From Albula goreensis (taxonomy: Eukaryota; Chordata; Actinopteri; Albuliformes; Albulidae), in contig CM040761.1 of NCBI GenBank assembly GCA_022829145.1, forward strand, positions 5,276,053 through 5,340,052: a DNA stretch of 64,000 nucleotides. The letters are read 5' to 3'. Under the pieces are notes generated by a model. It saw only the letters and a program-made list of their open reading frames with translations. It was not told the origin of the DNA and ran no database searches. The first letter of the stretch is position 1, and every line of letters starts with the position of its first letter. The position numbers were made by a program, and so were the translations under genes. This document shows positions 33,425-45,310 of this stretch, piece after piece.

Positions 33425-36400
33425 TTTAATATCAGCAAACCGCCACTCAGTCCCTGTAACGGAGTGCCGTGGTCTTTTGAGAAATTACACTCTGTACTCG
33501 AGAGACTACTTGTGTGAAATCTCCCTTTTTTTCCTCTCCTTGCTTGAGTGAGAATATTAAAAAAAAATCTCATACTTCTTGATAAAAAAAAAAAAAAAAA
33601 TCTGGCAATGAACGACACTTCCTTGGAGGGAGGCATTTTGTTCCTGTTTTTGGCCTAATGGGCTGTTCTCTTCCGCAGAGCGAACCGTCAGATTGCTGTT
33701 GCGTTGTTTTCATGGATTGGCTTTAAATGCTAGTTGGCTGAAGAAAACATAGGACGGCGTAGGTGGATGCTCCTTCCTGCTACGAGATGCCAAGTCTCCC
33801 ATTACAGCACCTCAGTGAATTGAGTTTTGAATGTTCTTAAGCCATTATATAACTCCATAAGGGGGCCAGCCAGTTGGTATCTGTTAACGCATGTCGAAAA
33901 TGTGGGATACAGAAGTGCTGCCTAGATATGAACTGTGTGGAGCTATCCTAAAAAAATCAGTGACACCCTGTTCATCCTCATACAAAAATCCTTGTATGGC
34001 ATGCTATGTGTAATGCTAAATGTAACTGGTTCTGGTGAGATACAGTAAATTGGTGTGATACATGCAAATATGTGTACACTCTTGTTGACATGAGGAAGCC
34101 TTCTGGGTTGGACACTGGGTTGTGCAGTCAGGGGTGTCCTGAGAAAACACCCTGCCCAGGTTGTCCTGAAAGTACACCCTGTTATAACTCTGATAGGAAG
34201 TGATGAGATTCACTCTCCAAAAAAAAAATGGATAACTCAACTAAACCAGAAAACGAGTCTCGCTCCAAAACCCTGCTATTTTTTTCTCGAAAGAAATGAG
34301 AGTTCATGTCAGCGCTGTGCATTTTCCGGTAAGAACCGCAAAAGTTACATGTCCAAAACTGACCAGGTTTCTCATGATGAGGGATTTGAATGTATCTTAC
34401 TGCTGGTGGGCAGGTGTCATTAAGTGTCGTTGCTAATCCTAATTGTGCTAGGGGTCGGTGGAAACGGCATATTGATTGTGGCGTCTCCTCTAGTCTGGGG
34501 AGGGGGGAGGCTGCAGCCATCGCTGAACCCCTGAGAGATCTGTGTATGTAGTTTAACACTCTGGCGCTGGCTTCTCCATCACGTGCACATTTTCCTTTTG
34601 CCTTTCGTCTCGTCCCCGCGGCAGAAGGCATTTGAGTAAGAATAAGAGAGCCGTAATGCATCTGGAAAGGCGCCGGAGAGATGGGAAAGGAAATAAAAAA
34701 GAATCCCTAAAGCCAATCGCTAAGACTGAATGTTGGCATTTCAATTTGAGGCGAAAGCTGTGCGGGCTTTTCTTGCCTTTTTAGGTAGAGCCACCCCGGG
34801 GAGAGTTCAGGGACAAAAATCAATTCCCCATTTCTGCTGTATTCCTCTACCATAATTAGCCCTGTTCCACCAGGGAGCTAGGGAGGACCTTGGAGCAGGC
34901 GAGTATGGGAGCAAGCATCTGCCCCCCCCACCCCTAAATCCACACCCCCACACAGTCAATACTTTCATAACTCGGCGGGTTCCCCACTGGGGACCCCTCC
35001 GACGCGCTGGGCTAACCCCCCAGGTCGTTAATGGCCCGTGCCGACAGCAGTCATTATGCGGGGAGCGGGCCATTTCCCTGTGAAGGCCTGTTAGCCCGAA
35101 TCCAAGCCGCTGATTTGCGAGGAGGTGTGTCTGGGGGCTTTGGAGGAAAGTGGCAGAACGGTACCGAGCTGGCGTCCGCCAGAGCCGCGCCACGGGGGTG
35201 GGGGGCGGGAAGCGATTCAGGATCCAAACGCTCTCTGGGTTTTGTTTCCTGCGGGCAACACGAATGGGCCAAGAGGAATCTTCATGCCCAAACAACAACC
35301 CCCAACCCCAAATCCTCCACCGCCCCCACCACCCCCCTCTACCCCCCCCACTCCCCCACCTCAGATGACCCAGCATCTCTGCATTGTTGCCGGTTTCTAG
35401 GGGGAGTTCTTCCCACGCAGCTCCGAATCCTTTATCTTGCGTCTGCACAAAGCGGCAGATCTCGAGGAGGGGAGCTCATGCTGCTGCGCTCCTGCCCTCC
35501 TCGTGCTGCTGTGACTCTGCGCTAGCTGTGGAGAGAAAGCTGCATCTCAGAGAGGCTAAAATAAACCCTTTGTTATCCAGCCATACGTAGGGAATTGGAA
35601 GTACTTATCAGGACAGCTCCTCTTTTCTGGTGCTCGATGCAGAACATCAGATTTTTTTTTTCTGAACATCCTATTCCTCCCCCTCATGATTTATGCTTGG
35701 CTGTTCTGTAACTTGTTTGCCGAATTGTAGCTTATGTAATAATGTGTACTGTGGCTATTCTTTTGTGCGCTTTGTGTCAAACTTCATGGATTTTAAGCTT
35801 ATAACACAAAGCCATAGTTCTGTCTCTTTGGTAAAAATGTGGCCTCCAACCTGGTATTTAAGATACTTTCTCCATTCTCTGTAGTACTATTCTCTCTATG
35901 CAAGAGAAAAATACTGCTGCATGCTTTCGACAAAAGCCTTACAAACGCCTTACGGAGGCTGAGGTAAGTTAGCTTGGTGAACTCGAGCATCTCCACTCCG
36001 CACAGGCAGATATTTTGTGCACAAACAGATCGTTAACAGCTGGTGGGCATGAAGTGTGTAGCTCTTGCACATTCAGCGCTCTGTAGCACCTGTACATCCA
36101 CCTGCCTGTAATTAGCGATGGGGGAGTGAGGTTTCATTGAACCACTGAAATTTCATTGAACCATCAAAAAATAGGAGAAGCTACCATATAATAACAATGA
36201 CTTGATTTAGACTAATGACCGCATGGACTGTGGAGATAAAAAAAAAAAATATATTTTTGTATTTTTTTTTATTTTTATAGCTTCAAACTAATTTGTGATT
36301 GATATCTGGGTGCAGCTCCACCCCAAAGGTCACATCATTACCTGTAATGCCCTGGGAGTCCCTGATTGTGGGTGTCCCAAGGATGGTCCCCTGTGGAACA

Positions 36401-38560
36401 CACACCAGCAGAGAGCTCAGGAACACAGAAAAACGAGGCTGGTTGTTTGTGTCAGTGCACCACTGAGCTTTCCTGGCTCAGATCTTCAGAGAGTGTTTGT
36501 ATCCTGTGCGAAGACTATCACCTTCCTTATCTCTCCCCCTACTGTGGCGCATCAAAACACTTTCAAACAGGAGAAACTTAATTCATAAAGCAACTTCCTT
36601 TATATCAAGTGGAACAAATGAATACAAATGTTTTATCTGCAAGAAATGAGATGGGGAAAGTGTTTGTGTGCTTATGGTTTGAGAATTGATTCAAACAAGC
36701 GCAGCTGCATGTGGGAGGCTGTTGACTCTTGCTCTTTTCCGAAGCCCCTGTGCTCTTCAGCGGGACCTTCTGGACTGACAAGCCTACCTCAGTTCCCATG
36801 GCAACGCCACCAGCCAATGAAATTTCCCCTTGCCTTCCAGACAGTGGATTAAGCCCTCATCCCTGTGAGCTAAATATTCAGGTTCCAGAGGCTTTTTTCG
36901 TCATTTTAGAAACCAGGCTTAGAAAAGCAAACAGTCTTCTGTTTGGAGGAGACATCTTTTCTCCTTTGACTTCAAGCTTCATGTAAGGCTGAAAGATAAA
37001 AACCCACACGGAAAATTGAACATTTCTCCAAACAGCATTGTTTAACTGTATATTTTATCTATAGGTATACTGTTTAACTGTCATCATTGAAGTCATCAAT
37101 ACAGTGCGGTATTCTTAACTTATATTCCCTGCAAACCTCAGTGGAAGCAGACTTTTTTATTTTGTTCTCAACCCATGCATGCTCATTCCATGCCTGTACC
37201 AAGTCCAAGAGTAATTTTGGAAACACCATTGGAATGTGTGGGTACTGTGCGTAGTCACCACAGAGCTGTCATATGCATTTAGCATCTATGAACTGCAGTG
37301 CTGAAATCTATTGTAACAGCTCTTATTGTGTTGCAGCACGGTTCTGGAGGAGGCTGCTGGTGTTACACGGTAATGTGCGGTTTTCCTGTTTTTATCACTA
37401 TCAACAGCGTGGAAGAGCAAGCTGCCACGCTTCTCACGTCTCGGATCTGATCAAAGCCGCAAACGTACACAGCGGCACGTGTGCGCTGTGATCAAACAAA
37501 AACCCACCGACTCGCAGCGACGACGTGAGCCAAACTATGTTCTGTCGCCTAAGATCCAGATCTTTTGAGTTTCTGAAAAAGAGCACAGCTCATCTCACGA
37601 ACAACAACCCCATTTCTCTCTCTCTCTCTGTCCCCCCCTCTCTCCCCTCTACTCAGATGTCCCTTGTTTAGTAAATCAATATTCGCCAGCTTGACCCAAT
37701 TGTTTGGAACTGGGTTGGCCAGCTGGGTGAGGCTCTTTTTGGCTGAAGCAGCTCAGCCTCCTGGCAAAGGCACCGATCCCCCTTGCCTTCCAGTTTTGGA
37801 TGCGGTACCTGAAAGCAGAATTATATAATAAAATATGTGACACTGTGATTTCTCACCCCTGCTTTCTTGCATCGGCATGTGCTTTTGGAGGAGAGAGGCT
37901 GGATTTTTCAGCACAAAACAGACTAGGAACAGTCAAAAATGACCGCATGAAAACCATATCCCTTCCTGACAGGTGTGTACGCTTGGTAAAGGGAGGAGGG
38001 GGTGAAAAGTGTAAATTGATTGTGGAAGAGTCTCCCTGGGAGTGAACCTCAGGAGAATATAGACTGGTGGATTATTCTATTGGATTCTCACCTTTTAATT
38101 GATGTGTTTCTTCCTAGCAACAGCTGAATATTAGGGGACAATGGGTTGGGGGGGATGTTGGGGTGTCATAGCGATAGCACTGAACAGCTAGATACTATCC
38201 TGTGTGAGATTCATGGGGTGTTTCACAAACCAAATCATTCTGCAGTCAGCTTCTGCTCACCAAAACCCCACAAAGGATCTAATGATTTAAAAGCTACCTT
38301 ATAAATACTCCAGCTCCAGAGTATATAGAACCAGAACATCTGTGCATGCATATGAATGTAATGTCAGCACTGGAAGTCTCTTTGCTGTGTTCTTTTCCTT
38401 TCTACGTCCCCTGTGTTTTGTGTTCCTGACACCTAGCTCAGAGATATCATGCAGGAAAAGTTAAGACGAGTTATTTTAATCGCTTTGTTTCACACACTGG
38501 AAACTCACGCTAAGATCCATGTCTGAAGTCTTCGTGTAAGTTTTCGAATACCGATACGTA
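33425..38560. other. non-coding region with GC-rich islands
   Basis: A-homopolymer at 33583-33600. 34390-34790 and 34790-35560 are moderately GC-rich and repeat-poor, with C-rich runs at 34920-34950 and 35300-35360. Long open frames here (for example minus 35448-34807) are low-complexity Gly/Pro/Arg translations of that composition, not genes. Confidence 0.55.
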
Positions 38561-38579
38561 TACTGACTCATTAAGGTTC

Positions 38580-39250
38580 ATTTATGCTTAGGTCTGGTGA
38601 TTGGCGAAGCCATTGAAGGTGTTTGACGTCATCCTGGCATTCGTAAAACCTTGAATCCATTCCATATTGAGTATTGGAGGGGCTTCGTTGCCTAAAATGA
38701 CCTCATATTCCTTGGCTGTAATTCTGCAATGTTGGATCACAGTCAGACCCGATCAGACCCATACGATAACAGGTCCACCACGTTTGACAGTTGGGAGCAG
38801 GCAGTGTGGGTTGAAGGCTTCCTTTCGCTGAAACCAGTCCAGATATAGGAAAAGATTGAGAGATGACTCATAAGTGCATATCACATGTACATTGTCCTTG
38901 GATACAAGCGGTTCCCCTTTGGCAGCCCCACTATAAATATCAGCTCTGCGAAGCTTCCAACATGCAGTTTTAGCTGAGATCGGGTCAAGGGGGTGTATAT
39001 ACATTTCTGTATTCACTTTTAAAGCTTTTTGTGTTTTTTGCAACTGTTCTATTCAGCGTCGATCTATCCTTGTCAGTATGCCGTTTTGATATGGTTCCCC
39101 GAGACACATAAAATAATTTTGCTGTTTCAGGGACAAATTCAGCTGTATTCTTTGAAAGAGGTCAAGTATTTGGCCTCTTTCAAAAAAAAGTTAGATCTCT
39201 TATCTTGCCTCAGAACCTCACGTGAAATTTTCTTTTTAAAGTTTTCCCTC
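38580..39250 (-). mobile_element. decayed Tc1/mariner transposon, copy A
   Basis: Minus-strand translation gives PTVKRGGPVIVW, then ITAKEYEVILGNE and EWIQGFTNARM, which track a Tc1 transposase (family pattern PTVKHGGGSVMVW, ITA-EYV--LGNQ, ...SWFEEH). The QDDNAPIHTA catalytic segment is missing between LGNEAPP and EWIQ, consistent with a deletion; other frameshifts are present. Ends not resolved. Same family as the copy at 62.2 kb. Confidence 0.75.
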
Positions 39251-39547
39251 TCATTTTCCTTTTTTTTAATTTTCTCTAAACTCAGTTGAACTTGTTGCCG
39301 TCCCACGGCAACCCTCTCCCACTGACATGGGTGGAAGAAGCTGTGGTCACGTGACTCCACTGATTCACGGGATGACCAGCCGTCACTTCTTCCCACACTG
39401 CAGATACGCTGCCCGTGTTACATACATGTACTGTGGGGTGATGAGGAAGCCAGAATTTACTTGATTTGTCCACCAGGAGTAGCTACTAGAGAGAGATGAG
39501 GCTAATGATCTTAACTGGCTTAACCCCCAGCATTCCCCATAGAGGCT

Positions 39548-39782
39548 GGTTCAGTTGTTACCTACCCCTGGAGGACCTCCGGCCACAGCTTCTAATAGAG
39601 TAGTGTCAAACTGTACACAATATCTACTGATCTTTGGTGTGTTTCAGCATCATTTACATCACTGACCGAGTCCAAGCACCTGGTTTTCAAGACCTAAAAT
39701 GGCTGCCAATTGAAAGGAAACCACAAAAACCAGAAGACACTGCGGCCCTCCATGACTGGCGTTTCACACCCCTGCTTTACCG
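39548..39782 (-). repeat. hAT-like non-autonomous repeat
   Basis: Reading the minus strand it starts CAGGGGTGTGAAACGCCAGT then CATGGAGGGCCGCAGTGTC and ends in GGCCGGAGGTCCTCCAGGGG. This terminus and inner phrases (GGTTTTTGTGGTTTCCTTTC) are typical of a common fish repeat with hAT-like ends. I could not confirm an 8-bp target duplication. Confidence 0.5.
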
Positions 39783-39789
39783 TCTTGGA

Positions 39790-42700
39790 TGCACCCAGCT
39801 GTAGGGCTCACTCTGCTTCCCATATGTGTAACTTACTGCATGAGCCACCCAGAGGCCCTTAAAACGTATTAGTATTCGTATTAATAATCACTATTGGTAT
39901 TACTATGTGTTTGTATGTGTGTGTATGCAAGTAGCTGTTATATTATAGTATATTATTAATATATTTTTTTAGGGACTAACTGTCACTTAAAGTCTGTGAC
40001 ACGTTGTTCATCCACCTACAGGTTTTTGTCTGCTTGTAGTCAATTGAAAAGACTGAGTGGGAGACATTTCTCAAATCAAAGGGATACAATCAATGCAAAG
40101 CAAAGAATGAGGAACTGACGGAGGGGAACGCAGACACTGATTCCCTCTTTCTCTTCAGATAATTCTCTTTAAGCCTCAGCACCACATTTGCCATCCATAA
40201 TCTCATTACAAATTTAAACAAATCCCTTTGGAGAAGGCCTAAACCTTATGAGAGGTCTTGAACAGAAATACAGCCGGATTAATATAATCTGACATGTCAT
40301 TTAATTCTCCCCTCCCTTTGTCATGCACAGTTTAGCCAATGGATTCGGTGTAACGATCTCTTGAAGTTGGTGGAGTCTCATTATATCAGATTAAGACCTA
40401 GCCTCTCTTTGATATCCATTCAAATGGACTAATGATACATCCCCCTGGTGGCCACAGTTAAGTGCTTGTATGAAATGTTTTACCCCCCAGTCATTCACTG
40501 GTTAAGAGGGTCTCCTCTCCAATCTGATAGCATTAGCTTTATGGCAAGATGGTGAAAATTCAGAAATAAGAAGGATTATTTGGCTTGTTCTTGCTTTCTG
40601 TCCCTAAGTTTTCCTTAATGTTGTAGAAATTCCCCAGTAACGACTGAATAAAAGTAAAACAATTCCTTGCCAGGTGGTGTTTAGTGTATATTTAGATGCC
40701 ATTCTCTTGTCTTTTTACTTCAGTGTGAATAAAATCATTAATGAATGCAGTCTTACTGCTTCATTGATGCGTCATTCTCGCGATCCTCATATCTGCACTG
40801 AAAAATCACAAGGTGGGGCGGCTGTCGGAATATTTGCCGTCATCACTTAACAAGTGTGTGACAGTCGAAAGCAGGCAGCTCGGTTTGAGCCGGGGTGTGG
40901 AGATGTTGCACTCGGCTGCTTCCCGAGAACACGAGGCGCTAATCAGATGAGGGACGTGGTGGCGGTGTCAGCCTTAGGGCTATGACAGAGCTGGGGCTGG
41001 AACTCTCATAGCCAGGATGGATCCTGTCTAACTTCTGGCTGGCAGAGGACTTCAGGAAGGGGGTGGGGGTGGTGATCACAGAATCATATGCACTCTGTCA
41101 AAGTGAGGGACAGTGAGAACGGTGGTATGGGGGCGTTTGTTACTGTCTTTCGGTGAGGCTTCACAATCATATCGTGAGAGGTGGAGCTGATGACAATAAC
41201 GAAATCATGCGCTCTCACGAGTTTGATGATGCAAATTGATATTCTTGGGTCACATACTCAACGTGCAGTGACTCTACACTGGTACATGTCTGCGGATTTT
41301 TGTCATTAGTGTTGTATGTCTGATCACATGTCCAACGGCATCATGGGATGCTGTTTGGTTCATGTCCATTTATTTTTGTTCTGTGTTTTCAAATCAGCCA
41401 ACACACTAACATTGTATCAATGTAACCCTGAGAAGGGACACTGAAGCAGTGAATCGGTCCCTTCTTTCATAAAGAAATAGATTATATGTCTGCTACATCA
41501 GAAGCCAAAATAGAAATATGTTTTGCTAATGACAATAGGCAGATGTTGAGGTTATCGTTCGGCTTAAACTGATACCTCATAGGTCATATGTATTGACACT
41601 CCCAGCTCCCATGCCCCCATAGAATAAAAATGCATACTGAAAATAGCCCACCAGGGGGATGTGGGAAATCACATGACACCATTAGAAGGCGTTAAGAACG
41701 CTCCTGAAAGTACGTCAATGCCACACCACTTCTCAAAGGAGCGCGGAGGCGGCGAATAGTACCTCGTACTCTTCTCAGATCTTGTGCTTTTGTTTCACCT
41801 ATTCAACATGGCTCACCCCGCTTCGGAGGGGGAAAAAGAAAGCAAATTATATTCAGGATGCGAGGCCTTTGATGGTGTTCAGAACACAGGTTTGTTGGGT
41901 GAGGGGGAGGGGGAGGGAGAGGGGGGGTCAGGGTGTTAATTGCAGTGTTTCCCAGCCCTGCTCCTGGGTTGAATTCCCTGCTGAGATTTGAGGGTCTAGA
42001 AAGTAGGCCTTGCTTTTCTTCTTGAACGCTGGTGCTCTCAAAGCCACCTGTTGTGTTGTGAGACTGTCAGTCGTGCCATTTTGATTCTTGTGTTTCACAG
42101 CTTTCTCCTGTTGTACCGTCACTTATCATAACTTCTAATTGGCTGAGACGATTATGGCTCGTGTTTGAGTGTTTGCAGTTGGGGTGGATAAACACCTTGG
42201 ATATAAGGAATTGCAGCCACCAATGGTTAATTTGCACAAAGTTTAAGTTCCAAACTTCCAAACAAATTATATGTATATCTAATAACTCATGCCATAGCAA
42301 CCTGAAGCCCCTCCCACTGGATTAAAAGTTTTGTTTTATCACACTGAAACCTCCACACCAAAACATTATAAATGCCATTAATGACCAATACGCACTTCTT
42401 TCTTTTCTCCAATATCACACTTTCAAAACCCTCTTTTCGTATCATCAATCCTTTCAAACTGGCTTTAAAAAATAAGCCTGGTGAGTGCTTTTCTCCATCT
42501 GTCCCTACAAACACTTATACAACAATAAAATCCAACTCGACAATATTTAAATGATAAAATTTCATACGGAACAGCACATTTAAAGTTAGCCTTGGACAAT
42601 TGTCAAAATGCATTTCTTATGATATGCTGATAAGCCTCTCTCAGCATCCCAGCCTGTAAATGCTAATGCACCATTCTAGCGCATTCATCTCTGTGCAATT

Positions 42701-43620
42701 TTGAACTCATTGTCACAAAAATGGATGCACATTACATATGGATAAGCAAATCTCCTGACATTACAGTAAAATATTTTCTTCCATCATAACAAAATGTAAC
42801 ATGAAAGCTTTAAAATTCAGTGGAAGTTTCTATCTGAATGACAAAATGGCATAACAGTCTATGCAGTCAGAAATAGGAAATTATGAGGTATTCCTGCATT
42901 GTGCACTGATACAAAATAACTAAGAACCTGACTCCTTGGTCCACAGCTTATCGTAGCAATATAGATTTTTATTTATAAAATATATGAGCTTTGTGAATGT
43001 GTAATATACTTTCTTTTATTGGTCTGTCCTTCTTGTAGGAATGGAACCTGCAATAAGTAATAATGCCAAACAATAAAGAGCAAATTTCAATGAACTGTAG
43101 AAAACTATATGAGTGAGGATATTTTTAAATCTTTCAGTCTGCAGAGAGAAGTAAGGAAACTGGCAATATCCTCTGTGAGATAATCATCCATTACCTTGCC
43201 AGGTAAATGGAATATTGATGTCCTCTCAATATATTAGAAGTGACGGCATTATGGCACAGTGTAACAATGCGCATGAATATGCACACACACAGGGTTAAAA
43301 TAAAGAGCTTATCCAGGGACAGCGGCGAATATAGGCATCGGGAAATCCTTGGACGGAGGGAGGATGGTATAGATTACAGCTTGATTACGTTTGGCGTGAT
43401 TATATTGGATTATGGGCTTTGCCCAAGTGGTAGATATGGTTCTTCTCTCTCTTGTCGTTCCATCTGAATGAAGAAGGCTACAGTCTGGGGTCTTGTGTCA
43501 GTGGCGGAAGTGTCCTGTGTGATTCTTCCACGTCAGCTAGGAGTTAAGGTGGGAGCGTGGGTGTACCACATGAGCAGTTAAGTTATCTTGGTCTCTGAGC
43601 ACAGGCTGGCGCGCTGGCTA
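39790..43620. other. non-coding region, partly constrained-looking
   Basis: 40050-40470 is a repeat-free block of balanced, word-rich sequence that looks like a conserved non-coding element. 41945-41990 resembles a repeat end (GTGTTTCCCAGCCCTGCTCC). No exon recognised. Confidence 0.5.
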
Positions 43621-43629
43621 AGGTCGACA

Positions 43630-43672
43630 GGTACCACAGCTTGGATAAAAACGCTCTAAAAGTTCTCTACCC
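43630..43672 (+). repeat. SINE-like tail fragment
   Basis: CTTGGATAAAAACGCTCTAA resembles the fish SINE tail TTTGGATAAAAGCGTC-TGCTAAA. Only this short part is recognisable. Confidence 0.35.
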
Positions 43673-43884
43673 TTTGGCAGATTCTGCAATCAATGTACAC
43701 CCCTTGCCTGCACCTTTCCAAAACGAATGTTAATAGCATGTGACTGCAACATGACTGCCGCGATCAGGACAGGAAGGACATCCTGCATGTATGTCTCCTG
43801 GTCCAATGGGATAGCCTACATCTTCAAAGAGGCTCACCTAGGAGCTTATTCTTATTGGCCCAGGAGACCAAGAGCTAATCAGAG

Positions 43885-44400
43885 CTAATCAACCATCAGA
43901 ACTAATCTGATCTGTTGAGCTTTCTTCAGCGGCCCAAAAATACCTGAGAGAGAAGAGTGAGCTATGAACACTTCAGCCAACTTGCTGAAATAGTTCATAG
44001 CGAGTCTGATTTGAGAGTGGTAGGTGACCTCTTGCCCCAACACCTGCAGAGAACCACAGATATGGGACATTAAGCTGCAAGGACACCATCTATATGAGTA
44101 AGCTCCTCAGAGAGAAGGCTCTGTCGCTGTTCAGTCCCTGTGCCAGCAGCTGCTTGTATTCCAGGGCTGAGGCCATAAATGAATTTTCTCCCCAAATAGG
44201 TGAAACACTGTCTGAGTGAGCAAGTCCTGGTGTGATGACACCTGAAGTTGCTCAAGAAACATATGCATGGTCTTCGCACTTACGCCAACAACACAATCAT
44301 ATTCTTTTGAGGGATGTAGGAAAACATGTAGAAGATCAGTTACATGGTCCAGCCCTGTAGTGCCCTCAGTGACAGCCTTTAGCTGCAAATTGCACATGCA
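43885..44400 (-). other. exon-like open frames on the minus strand, unrecognised
   Basis: Two adjacent open stretches follow AG acceptors on the minus strand. The first, from about 44384, reads LKAVTEGTTGLDHVTDLLHV and later MHMFLEQLQVSSHQDLLTQT. The second, from about 44047, reads VLGQEVTYHSQIRLAMNYFS and KLAEVFIAHSSLS, then a GT donor. The first then hits a stop unless the frame shifts (another frame continues ENSFMASALEYKQLLAQGLN). Helical, HEAT-like composition; I do not recognise the family. Could be a decaying gene fragment or chance. Confidence 0.25.
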
Positions 44401-45049
44401 ATTTCAGTGACATGATTTTTGATTAGAGCAAACAAATGACCTCAACCGACCATATACCCTTTTAATCGTTTTGAGGCAGCAGTCTAGTTTTGCATATTTA
44501 AAATACATGAATAATTCAGACCCTAAGTGTATCAGCCAGTTTGTTCAAAAGAATTCATGCCCTCCTGGTAAATCTCATCGCAGTCTGCTTGACCACCATA
44601 TTAGCCTTTCAAGACTGACATAAAGAGCCGTAGAGCCCGACAAATTATCTTTCAACCTGATAAAAAATTCAGGATAGGAAAACAAAGTGGATACCTGGTC
44701 CCCTCTTGACTCCTTTGCACCAGACCCAAACAGTTAACCATCCGTGGATACTAAAGAAGTTGTGGACCACCCCAAACACAAGATAAGCACACAGCTGTAG
44801 AGGGCCACAGGGGCCTGTGAGGAGACAGACAGCGAGCAGCTATCCACCTAGACTGCTTACAAAGCAGGGCGAGAGACAAAAGCCAGGGGCTGACCTGTCC
44901 GCTTTCTGTCACACTTTGAGAACACCCTGAGGCAGCAACAAATATCCCCAGGGACTGAGCTCTGTCACTGATATAAGACAAGATATGCACACTCCTTTCT
45001 TATTTGAAATGATTTTTGGCAATACTGTCATTTCACTGTCCATTAATAA

Positions 45050-45310
45050 AGTAGCATTTAGTTATTATATATTTATTAGCTTCTATAAGACAGTAGTAAG
45101 CTAACAGTAAGGGCATTTCACAATTTGTTCTAAAGGAAGGGCCTTTCTCATTTATTAACAGCTAATAACAGACTTGTGTATCACTTGAAACATTCTGTCA
45201 CTAATTAGAAGCCAATAAGACATTACTAAACTCACAATTAAGGCATTTTGACCATCTATTCTAAAGTGAAAGTTTATTAGTGTTTATTTAATAACAATCA
45301 ATAAGGGTTT
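45050..45310. repeat. two-copy tandem repeat, unit about 130 bp
   Basis: The segment around ATAAGACAGTAGTAAGCTAA (45085) is repeated in diverged form around ATAAGACATTACTAAACTCA (45215), each followed by GGCATTT and TTCTAAAG words. Likely part of a dispersed AT-rich fish repeat. Confidence 0.6.

Noticed and set aside
34807-35448. 213-codon open frame on the minus strand
   Set aside because: Gly/Pro/Arg/Trp-rich translation of GC-rich, C-tract DNA with overlapping open frames on both strands; no domain, no splice context, no codon bias.
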